A stretch of DNA of 64,000 nucleotides from Orbilia blumenaviensis (Eukaryota; Ascomycota; Orbiliomycetes; Orbiliales; Orbiliaceae): NCBI GenBank assembly GCA_036872755.1, contig JAVHNS010000002.1:2852001-2916000 (forward strand), given 5' to 3'. A program made the position numbers and the translations under genes. The notes under the pieces were generated by a model. It worked only from the letters and a program-made list of their open reading frames with translations. It did no database searches and was not told where the DNA came from. Each line of letters opens with the position of its first letter. Within the stretch, counting starts at the first letter, position 1. Shown piece by piece: positions 12,476-24,109 of the stretch.

Positions 12476-13090
12476 ATACCTTGGCTACCCCAATGGATGT
12501 AGAAGGGGATATCACTGATGCCAGCAGCCACGAGGTCACTGAAGCCGATAAAGCCGAACAACAGGCCGAGAAACGACGACACGGGCCGAACAGAGGATGC
12601 AGAAAACGTCAACGCCTCATCCTGTATAGCTCATATATGCAGCAAATCGCGTCAGGGACCAGAAAGTTTAAAACCACCACCAAAAATGCCTAGGTATACA
12701 GTAGTAGTTACATTATAGTGGGACTACTACAAGACTAAGTAGGGCTATGGATGAAGCTAGTTTACGAGACCAGCTATGGAAGGGAAACAAGGAAAAATGG
12801 AAACTCACGATACCCATGGCCCGGCCGAGAAGGACCATGATAGATTGCTGGTCCAGCATCTTTGGCTGGAAAATCAAATGGTAAGCTATGGCCAGATGCA
12901 AGGCCGAAACTACTACAAGTCAGCACGCAGGGTGCGCCGCATGATGTATAGTACCATATAATACAGACACATAAACTACCTCAAGTACTCGAAAAGGGTC
13001 CTCGGGCAGCAAAATACGTAATGTATTTGGGGGGGAATCGTTGGTGTTAATACCTATCTTGATCTGTGTCGCGGCGGATACGAGGCCCAT
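11933..13090 (-). CDS. ILM1: Ilm1-family ER membrane protein (increased loss of mitochondrial DNA)
   Basis: Small multi-pass membrane protein of the ILM1 family; the yeast gene was found through loss of mitochondrial DNA and its molecular role is unsettled. Four exons are needed: 13090-13054, 12912-12809, 12621-12480 and 12165-11933, giving about 171 residues with matching phases (1, 0, 1). The protein begins MGLVSAATQIK, then ALHLAIAYHLIFQPKML (membrane segment 1), LLGRAMGI, SFLGLLFGFIGFSDLVAAG (segment 2), YIHWGSQAPIR, TFFFALAGLTYMY (segment 3) and WVFSWAFVEIIGWFSIY (segment 4), ending in a charged REERQAIF tail. The order HLxxAYHLL, GFSDL, HWGSQAP and FxWAFVE is diagnostic of the family. 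Intron 3 carries a 45-base homopolymer close to its donor. It is divergent from the GCK-III kinase gene. Confidence 0.86.
12430..12474. repeat. 45-base poly-A (plus strand) tract inside ILM1 intron 3
   Basis: An uninterrupted run of A on the plus strand, poly-T in the sense of ILM1. It begins immediately after the GTATG of the donor, so it forms the 5' part of the intron. Its length is probably polymorphic and subject to sequencing error. Confidence 0.9.
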
Positions 13091-15894
13091 TTTTGCTTCG
13101 GTCTTTGCGGGATGCGAATCAAAGTCTATATATATCCTGGCTTATTCTGCGATGTATGTACTTGTCCTGTCTTGTTCCTGGACAGTGGGGGTACAGCTGT
13201 GGAGCAATGGAACGGAACGGAATGGTGGTGGTAGTGGTAACGGGGCGTGTATGTCGTAACTACTAGTTGCAGGTCGGTTGATAGAGCAATTGACAGGTAT
13301 AGCTTCGAAGTATGTATGGAGTAGTAAAGGAGACGTGTTGCGGTGTGGCGTCAGGCTCCATGGCCACGATTCCATCGAGGCCAACCTACTCCAATTGCAT
13401 TGCAACTCAACAGCACAACGGCGATTATGACATACTAGTAAGTTCCTACCAGGTTGCAGGTTGCTTGGTAAGCACGGCAGGGGCAAAACCGTGCTGTGCC
13501 TTACTGTACTTTCAAAGCCAAAAAAATAATATATACCTATAAGGTGTATAGGTATATATATATAAAAGAGTCAAAGTCAAAAAAAGAAGAGAGAGGGCCA
13601 GACCAGGCCATTGCCAGGACGGATCAATTAACCGCGGTTGACGCAATCCCCCCGCCCCAGGACAAGTTGGATGCACACCAGGAACCGTCCAACCTTATCC
13701 CGACCTCACTCTACTAGATTTAGACTTCTGTAGACCTAACATATGCTCTACGTCTGGCTTCTCATAGTATATAGATATCGGGTACGGTCTAAGTCAGATC
13801 TATACAATTCGACAATCCTGATAATATTATAAGGTTGATATTCTTCACCGGATCTTCAACCTTTGATTTAACTTTTGGTATTAGTGCTCCCACCTATCGG
13901 GATAGCAAATCAAGATCATCCAGATTCCCTGGAATGCAATCAGGATTGAACTACTTGGAAGACAAGACAGAGGCAGGCTAACGCGGGGTTGGGCCGTGGA
14001 AGACCGGGGTCCATCTGCAAGTTGCCCCTCCATAGCTCAGCTGCAGCCCAGCCCGTCCCAACCCGTTCGACGTCGACAGAATTAGAATAGGTAGAAAGAG
14101 AGAAAAAAACGGCAGCGTGCCGTGTTTGGCCCTCCCTTCCCCTCCCTTCCCTCCGTCTAGATTGACAACGTTCGACAATCAATTGACCCCGCCATGCTGC
14201 ATTTGGCGGTTTACCTTATCGTTATCGGGATGTCGCCCCCTCCCTTCTTCCATTCTTCCCTCCAGCCAGTCCTGCAGTAACACTAGTAGATAAACAGAAT
14301 GCAGTATTATATGCATTAATGCATTGCGAGACTGTACATTAACCTGCATATTTATATTGTACTGTCTGCGCAGTAACAACCAGCGGCCCCCCATCCACCC
14401 GCTCTCAGTATGGTTAGGTGCTGACCTGGTTATATAGCACTAAGCTAGAGAGTATCTAGGTACCTAGGTAGGTATGTACTCGGCATAGGAGAGAAGGGAG
14501 GGGAGGGGGCAAGAGTAGTAAGGAAGAAAGAGGGGAGGGGGGGAGGGGAGGAGGGGTGCTGGGATACTAGTACAATATTGCAGCATTAAAATTTATAAGA
14601 GAAAAAAAGGTGCAGCGGCGATGCGCTGTCGGGGCGTCAATCCACTGTACATCACATGTAATGCAAACACATTTATATTTACTTATATACTACCGCTATT
14701 TGTACTGGTCAAAGGCTATAGTGTATATCGCTAGTGGGTACTTTGGCCGGTAAGCTAGGTAGGAGGTAACCACGAAAGACGGTCTAGAGCTAGAAGTAGA
14801 CCTGGAGATCGAGTGCTGGGTAAGTACTAAGCTTAGCGCTGAAAGCCCAGTGCATTTTGCAGCAGTTCGTGCTGTCGGCTGATATGATCGATAGCTCATT
14901 CGGTCCAGTCCAATCCTCTATCTCCTGGTTAACTAGTGGTATAGCCTTGTCTGCCCTGCCCAGGTCCATCCAGCTTTTTTTTTTTTTTTTTTTTTTTTCA
15001 TTCTTTTCTTACTACCTCCTAGGTGTATTTTTATTATTATTTTTTATTTTTCAATCCCCTGTTCTCCCTATCCATCCGTCCTCTCTTCTTCGAACTATCA
15101 TCGAATTCGAAGTTCACGAGTCCGATCTGGCTGATCCAAAACACATCCTGGATCACCGGCCCCATTATTATCTTTTATATTATTCTGAGTGTCGGCCATA
15201 TAAACACACCACCACCACCACCACCACCACCACCACCACCAAACAAACAAAAAACCCTCCAGATCGAGAGACCTGCCTACCAACCGACCTCGATCTTCAT
15301 TGTCCCCTCTTCTCCCCTCTCTCCCTCTCTTCTCTCCGGAAGCTATAGACGTAATATCCTTCTCTCCCTCTCTCCCTCTCTTCCTCTCCACCATCACCTC
15401 CAGCTAGCAGCTCTCTGCTTGACATCGGTTATCAACGCCAAAACTCCCGCTCTCTTCCACCACTTCGCAATTCCAACTGCAGAACCGCCAACTCCCAATT
15501 AATTTATTCTCCACAGCATTGGTTTTTCAGCATTGATCCCCGTCTCGTCTGTCGGCTGTCGCTGTTACACCTAATTACCAGCTGCCTAAGCAGCCAACCA
15601 ACCAACTGGAACCCGGCCTGCACTGTCTTCTGGTCCTGCCTGGCACCTACCAAGCGAGCATACCCGGAATCAGGCACTTAAGTACTTACTTCCAGTAACC
15701 GACTACCTACTTGCCTGTTCAGCTAGCCGGCCGTTCAGACCTCCGTACTCCCCGCTCTCTGTCTCCGTCCGCCTATCTGTCTCTATCTCCGCCTATCTTT
15801 CTTTCTTTTGGTGTGTACTACTCCATTCGGCATACGACATCTGAACCTGCTTGGATACCTTTCGAATCAATCCTAGACGGTACCGACCGCCAGC
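13091..15894. promoter_or_regulatory. Long divergent intergenic region ILM1 / GCK-III kinase, with pyrimidine-rich leader
   Basis: 2.8 kb between divergent start codons. The right third (about 14975-15890) is strongly pyrimidine-rich on the plus strand, with a T run at 14975-14998, (ACC)n at about 15208-15240 and repeated CTCTCCCT blocks. This is typical of a long fungal promoter and 5' leader before a regulatory kinase. GGTACCTAGGTA-type words occur near 14457-14475 and an AAGTACTTA word near 15677-15689. No protein-coding gene is supported. Confidence 0.5.
14975..15240. repeat. Poly-T tract and (ACC)n microsatellite in kinase leader
   Basis: A 24-base T run at 14975-14998 and about 11 ACC units ending at 15240. 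Both lie in the presumed 5' leader or promoter of the downstream kinase. In another frame the ACC units read as poly-Thr or poly-Pro, which is not evidence of coding. Confidence 0.85.
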
Positions 15895-18445
15895 ATGGAT
15901 AAACGGCCGTCCCATGACTCTCAGGGCCAAGGTCGCAGCAAGATGGAAGTAACCGACCCGGAGACCTACTATACTAAGCAGAACATCATCGGTGCGTATA
16001 TAAACACCCTAAGCAGTCTTGTTTGGTCTTTTTTCCATTCATTCATTCAGTTTTTTGTTTGTCCCGACTTGTTGTCCCTTCCGGACAGAAAAAATGATAT
16101 AAAAAATAAATTAAATTAAAACACCACAGAAAAAGAAAACTCGTAAAAGAAAAATATATATATAATACTGACATATCTCGTTTTCGTTATCTTCAGGTGG
16201 AGGAAGCTTTGGCAAGGTCTACAAAGGGTAAGCACACGGTCATGTACCCGGCCGGTGCAATGTTTTTATATGGCTGAACTATACTAATTAATTGGCTATT
16301 ATCTTTTATTTATATAGTGTCGACAAACGAACCGGCCAGTCCGTGGCCATCAAGATCATCGACGTTGAAAACGCCGAGGACGAAGTCGAGGACATCATAC
16401 AGGAAATAAACATTCTTTCCGAACTCAATTCCCCCTACGTCACCAAATACTATGGCTCCTATCTCAAGGGCTCCGATCTCTGGATCATCATGGAATACTG
16501 CTCCGGCGGAAGTTGCGCTGACCTTCTCAAACCTGGTCTTATCCCGGAAGATTATATCACAATAATTATTCGCGAGTTGCTTATGGGTCTCGAGTATCTC
16601 CATAGCGATAACAAACTGCATAGAGATATCAAAGGTACGGACCTTAAATACGCTATTACTTCTCAATCGCGAAAATCGCGGCTTGGAAATATTGACTAAT
16701 TTGTTTTCTGTGTAGCTGCCAATGTGCTATTAGGTTCGAATGGTCAGGTTAAACTCGCCGACTTTGGTGTCTCTGGTCAATTGTCTGCCACAATGACCAA
16801 GAAAAACACCTTCGTCGGCACACCCTTCTGGATGGCGCCAGAAGTCATAAAGCAGGCCGGCTACGATCAAAAGGCCGATATCTGGTCTCTCGGTATCACG
16901 GCTCTGGAACTCGCAAACGGAGAACCTCCGTATGCCGATATACACCCCATGAAAGTACTCTTCCTGATACCTAAAAACCCTTCTCCAGCCCTCGAAGGCG
17001 ACTTTACCCCTCTGTTCAAGGAATTTGTCGATCTTTGTTTGAAGAAGGACCCCAAGGATCGCCCAACAGCGCGGGATTTGCTCAAGCACCCATTCGTCCG
17101 CCGTGCGAAGAAAACAACTTATCTTACTGAATTGATCGAGCGACATGAGCGGTGGGCAATCGAGCACCCAAGTGGTACTGCGGATGAAGATGAAGTAATG
17201 GAGGAGCCACCTAAGGAGGAGGACGCACAGGATATGTGGGACTTTGGTACTGTGAGACCCGTTCGGGGGCCTAAAGAAGGCCTGAAGTCTGTCTCTGCGG
17301 CGGCAGCCAAGATGAGAAACGCTCGGTCCCAGATGCAGCAGTTACAGAAACCAGCCGAGTCGGCGCAGCAGCAGCAACAACAACAGGCAGTGCCGGGCCC
17401 TAATGCTAAAGAAAATATACAAGGCCCGTCTCAATCTCAGAACTTCCGGGACTCTGGTTATGGATCCGATCCCCGATTTAAACAGGCTCCTACGCAAAAT
17501 CAAATGCATGATCTGCAGCAACAGCAACAGCAGCAGCAGCAGATGCATATGCAAGCCGCGCAGCAGCAGCAGCAGCAGCAGCATCAACAGTTTTCCCAGC
17601 AAATTCCTCAGCATCAACAATCACAGTCCCATTATTCAAACCAAGATATGATGATTGATGATGATGAAGCAGCTTCCCGAGCTACTTTGGCACAGGACCT
17701 CTCGTGGATGAGGTTGAGTGAATCTGGTATTCCTCAATCTTCAATTCCTCAGAGCCCTTCGACTTTCGGAGCCAGGGCTGACCAGAAGCCTCAACTTGTA
17801 AGGTCTTACTCTGCTGACCAGCGGCAGCCGATGTCACCTGGGATGCACCAGCAGCAACAGCAGCGCCATCATTCGCAACAAGCTCAACAGCAACAGCAGC
17901 AATTTAGGCCACCTCCGAACCAGAGTTATGGTTTCCAGCCACCGCCTCCTCTTAGGTCCCTCACTGACCAAGATTCCCCCCTAAACCGGTCTTACCACCA
18001 AACGAGGCCACTTCAGCCAAATCGGCCGCAGGAGCCCGAGGCAGGCGCCGAACATGAAGTTACGGCACTTGACGGTGTGATCTTGCCCGCTCTCGAGGCG
18101 GCGTTGGGACGGAGAACGCACAATTTACAAACTCAGATCAAGCGTTCATCCGCTTCTGCCCAAAGTTCCCCGGCTCTCAAGGCGGCTGCTGAAAAGGTGA
18201 TCCAACAAAGGCAGCAAGCCCACGAGAGGGTGAGGAAATTAGCCATCAAAGTTGCTAGCCTGTTCAAGGAGATCGAAGAATGGGATACTGCTGCTCCTGT
18301 GGGAATGGGAAGCGAGGTGACAAGCTTTCTGGAAGGCTTCCTTGAAGAAATCCTGGTCAGGGTTGATGCGGAAGAAGGGGATATGTATGACGAGGAAAAT
18401 ACGAGCCCGAATCCCCAGTCGGCGCCAGTGGCTGCTGGTAATTGA
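15895..18445 (+). CDS. GCK-III Ste20-like kinase, Sid1/SepL (MST-type)
   Basis: Germinal-centre-type Ste20 kinase, most like S. pombe Sid1 and A. nidulans SepL of the septation initiation network. Exons 15895-15991, 16197-16227, 16318-16634 and 16716-18445 join in phases 1, 2 and 2 for about 724 residues. The kinase domain (about 27-280) has [18 protein letters not shown], the helix-C acidic stretch, [30 protein letters not shown] and [19 protein letters not shown], so it should be active. [19 protein letters not shown] follows, as in Sid1-type kinases. The middle (about 360-545) is Gln-rich with several poly-Q runs. The C-terminus (about 597-710) is a conserved helical segment with [11 protein letters not shown] and [13 protein letters not shown], a likely partner-binding region. 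Kic1/Nak1/POD6 is the alternative GCK-III subgroup. Confidence 0.85.
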
Positions 18446-19845
18446 TCTTGGCAATACATTGCGCTGGGATTCAAGATGCATAAGTATGAAAATTTTTTTA
18501 GTTTGCAGGTTTGAAGCATTCTCTTTTCACTTCTGCTTAGCGCCAATACCCTTGTGTATTTTATGACAGTCATGAGCGATGAGATCGGAATTGCGATTCC
18601 CCATGAGCGAGAACAAAAAAAAGGAAAACATATTGGCTTTTTTGCGTGTACTTTTTTTTTTTTTTACCTCTTTGGTTTGACGATTGGGAAAGATTATTAG
18701 CGATTGAGACGAAGAGCGATAATGTTTTGGAGGAGCATGTACTGCCATCCCTCCATCCCCACCCACCCCCTTCATGAACTATATTTTTAGGGGCACTGGC
18801 TACCCTGTATGTTTACACCTCTGTGGACATGAACACTTTACCTGACCAAAACCTTTTGAGGTTTCCTTACCATACATTCGCGCTATAGACGAACTAGTTT
18901 TCCGTGAAGACTGGCACTTGCACTTGAAATGCGTATGCTGGAACAATGGGCATTGCGAATACCCTGACCAATATCTCCGATGGATTTGATTACGATTACT
19001 TTCTTATTTCCTTAGCCAAGAACCCATTTGCCTACGAGTGAGCAAGGATGACAGGCGGAACGGAACGACCATGCCCTTTTTCACCTGTTTGGGAAGAATT
19101 CTAGCTTATTTCTCCATTCCAGTCGAATGAACTGACCTACTAAGTAGCATTTCTCAAAACAGGACCCCTTACAGAAATATACCACGTTCTCAACGCAGAA
19201 CCCAGCGTATTAATATTTGGCGAGCGTTCCAGCGCGAGCGCAAAGCCTTACAGATCCCCCACCATTCCCTACGCGCATAACCTTCCCCTGGGTTTGTTTT
19301 TTTTAAGTTTGTATTGAATTGGGAGTTATTCTGGCTAATTTAGGTTTTGCGTGTGGATTCAAAATACGTCAGTGCCAAATTATGTGCGAGAGAGAATATG
19401 CTGTGTTTCGAAGGATTCTTGGGAAGTTCGAACGAACCATCCATTCCACAGGGGCCGGAAAGACATTCGCATAGCATGTTTCTTGACTGCCTCAGCTTGC
19501 TGGTCCGTCAATTTGGAGCGAGCACATGCATTGCATACCCGTAGGTAAGAAATGGGGGCAAAGTGAAGGCATCGACATGCACAGTGTGTAGCCTCGTGTG
19601 CCAATGCAAGTGCAATATGTCGATGGAAAGCCCATATAAGGACGGTTGAGATCCGTTTCAACTGCTTTCCTTTCTCTTCTCTTCTCACCATCCACAACTT
19701 CACTCACTCCCTTCATTACTCAATAAACACAATCACTTCCGCGGTTCCACTCGCAGCCACTCTTTTGAGCCTTTTCAACAAGAAAACAGTCACTCTTTGA
19801 ATTATTTACAATTCTTCACCACACTCACTAAATAAATCAGTCAAA
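18446..19845. other. Intergenic region, kinase 3' flank and wall-protein promoter
   Basis: 1.4 kb with no supported gene. A TATATAAGG-like element (CCCATATAAGGACG, about 19630-19643) lies about 210 bases before the wall-protein ATG, and the following leader is CT-rich. The longest frames here have no family features. Confidence 0.45.
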
Positions 19846-20625
19846 ATGGTTGCTTACAAGAAGTCTGCTACTACTCTCGTCTTCAGCGCCGCTGTCGCTG
19901 CCGCCCAGAACGGCACTCATCCATATGCACCAACTGAGATGACCTATACCACCGTCATCCCTTCGCTGTGCCCAACTGGTCTTGTCCCCCACACCTACAC
20001 TATCAAGCAACAGTGCGACTATCCCCCATGCGAACAGCCAGCCGTCCCCTACGGATGGGAAGTCAAGACCAAATACTGCGCTGAGGGCTGCGGTCCTGCT
20101 CCAACTTACGTCCCTGTCACCGAATGTCCCTGGGAAAACCCAGCCCCGACTCCAGCATGCTACGGAGAAGACTGCTACCGCGATGAAGTCGTCTGCCCAG
20201 AGGGTAACACCTATACTAACTGGTACCACAAGCCAACCCCAGCTCCAGAGCCAACCCCAGTTCCAGAGCCCTATACACCAAAGTGCGAGGGTGAAGGCTG
20301 CTACCCACCACCATCTCACCCGGAGCCTAAGCCATACCCAACACCATCCCACCCTGAACCCAAGCCATACCCACCCAAGTGCGAGGGCGAGGGCTGCAAC
20401 CCACCATCTCACCCAGAGCCAACTCCATACACACCATCTGGTTGCGAAGGTCCTCAATGCCCACCTGTCTGCCCCGGCCCATACTGCCCAGACGTTGTCA
20501 CCAAGGTCTACCCACCAACCAACAACACTGTTCCACACCCACCAATGTACACCGGTGCTGGTGTCAAGACCGCCGCTTCTGGAGTTTTGGGCTTCATCGC
20601 TGTTGCTATTGTTGCTTTCTTGTAA
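19846..20625 (+). CDS. Cys/Pro-rich secreted protein with probable GPI anchor (cell-wall type)
   Basis: Single exon, 259 residues. A signal peptide is clear (about 1-21: basic start then LVFSAAVAAA). A C-terminal hydrophobic stretch (GVLGFIAVAIVAFL) follows small residues, as in GPI-anchored fungal wall proteins. The N-terminal half has spaced cysteines (SLCPTG, QQCDYPPC, TKYCAEGC, TECPW). The second half is a Pro/Glu/Lys repeat region with three CEGxxC modules (KCEGEGC, KCEGEGC, GCEGPQC) separated by HPEPKPYP-type linkers. Codons are strongly biased to C-ending forms and the context is AAAATGG, suggesting high expression. The bias creates a long Trp-rich antisense frame that should be ignored. 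No enzyme motif is present; a structural wall or adhesion role is inferred. Confidence 0.78.
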   Translation: MVAYKKSATTLVFSAAVAAAQNGTHPYAPTEMTYTTVIPSLCPTGLVPHTYTIKQQCDYPPCEQPAVPYGWEVKTKYCAEGCGPAPTYVPVTECPWENPAPTPACYGEDCYRDEVVCPEGNTYTNWYHKPTPAPEPTPVPEPYTPKCEGEGCYPPPSHPEPKPYPTPSHPEPKPYPPKCEGEGCNPPSHPEPTPYTPSGCEGPQCPPVCPGPYCPDVVTKVYPPTNNTVPHPPMYTGAGVKTAASGVLGFIAVAIVAFL

Positions 20626-21661
20626 ATCAACTTCCTTTCTATCTCCCCTCCATAGGAGTTTGAAAGCCTAGAAGATAACGATGAATCCTCATAAATACTC
20701 ATCCACTAGACTAATCCCTACTCTTCGCGAGCCATTAGGATAAGTATCCCCCCTAACTAGTTAGATAAACCTTATAGACGGATAGAATACATATATATTT
20801 CCCTCGACCGCACCTCTTAATATACTTTTCTGTATCTCTCACCCCTAAATTTGTAATTAATATAGACTTTTTGATTTTTTGGCTATAGATGTATCCCTAT
20901 TATTGTAACCCCCCTTAAATATATGGAACTGTCCTTTAAAAACTCTTTTCAGAAACGTGGCGTGCTATTAAGTGAGGCTTTTTTAGTCGGAGCCAAAATA
21001 TTTTCTATAACCATGTGATGATTATAGACTTACATACAGTATATAGGCGAAAGGTATCTCATCGTAACATGAAAGGAAAAGTGAAGAAACATAAAGGGCA
21101 TTTTGTTTCAGGACTACCCGGCTCCCTGATATGATGTCCGTATCAAGAAACACTATGAACAATTTGCTTCAGCAAAGGCAAGATATTTGTTTCGTCTAAT
21201 AGGTCTCGACGGAAAACATCCCGATGTCTAATTGTAAAAAATTATATGCATTTTGATTAAATCCCTAACTGTGAAATATAAGCCGGATAGCGTAGATATA
21301 TTTTAATTGCGTGGCCGGTTCAATATGAAACAGTTTGATAGTACTACAGTTAAGAATCGACCGATCAATCGATTGATCATACATGCATACATAAAAATAC
21401 TAGTTGTATGTGTTATTTTGCGTTTCTTTAACGGTACAGGTTCTCAGACAAATATTATGTTAATATGATAGATTTAAGGCTAGTTATATTATACCAGCAC
21501 CAGACAACATCTAGGGATAACAATTCTCTGGATTATATATCTACGAACACGACGTGGCCGTAGGTACGCTCACGCATACCGTCTCGACTGTATCTCTGAC
21601 TACACTTCCAAGATCGATCGATACAGATATATAATCTTGTCTCGTAAATCGCTAAATAACC
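20626..21661. other. AT-rich intergenic region
   Basis: About 1 kb, AT-rich, no gene seen. It contains the 16-bp perfect palindrome GATCAATCGATTGATC at 21363-21378. Confidence 0.5.
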
Positions 21662-22896
21662 ATGTCGAATTCTAAACGCCCACAGGCGAAAACAGCTGCA
21701 CCTGCAGCAGTAGAAACCCCATACAGACCACGAATAAAGAAAAGCATGGTCTGGCATCCGGGCCACTGCACCCGAAGTTTCGTAGTTACTGACTTCTATA
21801 GTGACCTTAATGCTATGATAATGGAGCACGGAGAGGTTGTAAAATGCTGTGGACAGTATTGGCGTGCGAATAGAAGGGCGTCGCTGGATGTTAGTGAGGG
21901 TTGCGACGAGCCGGTCAGTTAAATTTTTTTTTTTTTAAACCACTATTTTTTCATCTTAGACTTCGTTTGTAGGCAGGCACTACGGGGCCAGCAGGCACTA
22001 GTAATTAGCCTTATGTATGTGTGTGTGTGTGTGGGATTCTGGAACTAGGTTCTAACGGGTAAAACCAGCACCCAGTATACACGCGCTACAGATCATCGAT
22101 CATAAACGACGTCGAGGTAGCGGTGGTAGCCAGGCCTTTAAGCAGGTGCCAATGCACCAGCACCCCTTCGAATTCTGCCCAAAAAGCCACAACAGGGTTT
22201 AACGCCCTCACCTCAGCTATAACCTCCAAGCTAAGCAGCCTGGATATCACCAACAGCAATGATAGTCTCCATACCACAAGCCCTATCACGCCGGTGTTCA
22301 ATAGAACACCACCATCACCACCACCAACAAAATTGACGAAAAGAAAGACAAAGACAACTGTACCGCAGTATTTTGGTAATGGCACTTCTATCCCTACAGT
22401 TCCACTGCCAATAACGCCGTGCCCGACGCAGCGGACGGCGTACCTAACCCCCTCAGCCTCGTCCTCAGCACACCGTAATAATAATAACAATAATAATAGC
22501 CACCAAACATCTTCAACACCGTCGTCAACTAACCGTGATAATCATCATCACCACGGTCTATCAGGCAGACTGCCACTCGAGCGAGTCGCAGAGCGTATGA
22601 ACGAAGGGTTTGGAAATGCACTTGGGAAGCTTAGGAAAAGTAAAGAGAGTAAAGACGAGAACAGGGGTAGCGGGTCTAGCTCATCCAGCCTTTGGGGTTG
22701 TGTTGGGGAGGCAGGGATGGTTGACGTTAAGAAAACGAAGAAAGGAAAGAAGAGCGATGGAAACAAGAGGAAAGATTGTGGTGAGTGGGAGGGCCTGGGA
22801 GGACAAGTCAGTCCTAGAAGTGAGGCTTGCTATCATAATTTTTACTGTACTCATTGTGGACAGCAGAACAGTGTTTGGAGCGATAGGAGAGATTAG
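21662..22896 (+). CDS. Orphan two-exon protein with CxxC-type C-terminus
   Basis: I do not recognise this gene. Exon 1 (21662-21913, ATG in CCATGTCG context) ends at a GTCAGT donor. Exon 2 (22069-22896) starts after ACCAG, with a TCTAACGG branch site about 15 bases upstream; phase 0 is kept and gives about 359 residues. The first 84 residues are basic and hold HPGHC, CCGQYW and GCDEP. The middle is Ser/Thr/Asn/Pro-rich and disordered with an Asn run. The last 30 residues end CYHNFYCTHCGQQ, a possible single-pair zinc-binding motif. The splice signals and one continuous frame are the support; if wrong, two shorter unrelated ORFs remain. Confidence 0.45.
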
Positions 22897-23647
22897 AAAC
22901 CTAATCGATTAGAATTATAACTGAGGTGTGCACTACGAGACCTGGTATGCATATATGGTTTTGATGGTTGTGTTTGTGTTGAGTGTGTACAAAATACCAC
23001 ACACCCGACCTATTCAAGCTAGCAGGGTATCGAGATTTGATTGTGTCACCACAGTAAAACGAGGCTCTCACAGAACAACTTTCTTCGAGAGAATTCATTA
23101 AACTTGAGTGTAGCTATTATTAAACCACCACCTCTCAAGCTGTGACTTCCTTACCCTTGCACCATTGTAATTATGCGTTGGCTTGTTAACGTCCAACCTG
23201 CAGGTGACTGCATTACTGGCTCCCCAGCATATGTTATACATACATATAAGTATCCACTCCTAAATACTTAGGTTTGGACATATATCTCTGAGGCTTACCC
23301 ACGGGGGAAAAATAAGGAGCAGTCCACAAGTATTGGACTGCCTTATAAAATAATGTCGTACTTTAAATACTTCTGCGTCCGCCTTGAAAGCTTGGGTAAA
23401 AGGCACAAGGGGTCAGAAGTTAGCCACGAGCCTCGAACACTCCCACCCCCAGTTGCTTCATTGTCGCTATGTCACGGCCATCCGACAAATAATTCCATGG
23501 ATTAATAAAGCTATCTGGAACGCTGGTCCGATCCGTTCATCCCCTCTCTCCCCTGCTCCTCGTAGGAGAATATATATATCCGTACCACACAAGAAAAAAA
23601 TAAAAAAAAAAGTTCCCTGGTGGAATAGAAACAACAAAAGAGGGAGA
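22897..23647. other. Intergenic region, no gene seen
   Basis: About 750 bases between two orphan genes. The frame of the downstream gene is open upstream to about 23384, but it has no ATG there and poor coding character. Confidence 0.45.
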
Positions 23648-24109
23648 ATGGGGTCCACGCCTAAAGAAAGAATCCAAAGATGGGTAAAGGCTGCCTGGGA
23701 CAACATGAGCCCGTTAACACGTCGGAAATCCCGCCTGCTGCATGATTTTTACAACAGTAGCGGCAACCTGAGTAATCCTCCACAGTCTCCTCCTATTTCT
23801 CCTCTTTCTACTTCATCTTTTTCATCTTATTTTTCAGCGAAACAATCTGTTAAGGAGGGTGGCGTGTGTATAATCACTGTTACAATTCCCATTTCGAGAG
23901 CAGTCGAACAGTTATTGGTCCCTCATGGAACAAAATCCGAAACAAATGATATGGTTCTACGGTGGCAATATATGCCTAGTGATAACCCTATCGATGAAGT
24001 TATTGAGAAGTGGAGAAAGACTGGAGATGTATTAGTGGCTGTTAGCAGGCCTGGAAAGGAGGATGGAGAGGAAAGGTATCGATATTTATACAACGGGTCG
24101 AAGTCTTGA
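23648..24109 (+). CDS. Orphan small protein, 153 residues
   Basis: Not recognised. The first ATG of the open frame is at 23648 (GAGAATGGGG). The frame extends upstream without an ATG, so an upstream exon cannot be excluded. The protein starts MGSTPKERIQRWVKAAWDN, has a Ser/Pro-rich linker (about 40-65), and then a compact segment (about 70-150) with CIITVTIPISRAVEQLL, MVLRWQYMP and VLVAVSRPG, which looks like alternating strands and helices. No signal peptide or membrane segment. Codon use and length alone support it. Confidence 0.42.
   Translation: MGSTPKERIQRWVKAAWDNMSPLTRRKSRLLHDFYNSSGNLSNPPQSPPISPLSTSSFSSYFSAKQSVKEGGVCIITVTIPISRAVEQLLVPHGTKSETNDMVLRWQYMPSDNPIDEVIEKWRKTGDVLVAVSRPGKEDGEERYRYLYNGSKS

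Noticed and set aside
19837..20538. Antisense open frame of 233 codons, very Trp/Val-rich, opposite the wall-protein gene
   Set aside because: It arises from the strong C-ending codon bias and Pro content of the sense gene; the sense strand has signal peptide, Cys pattern and GPI-like end.
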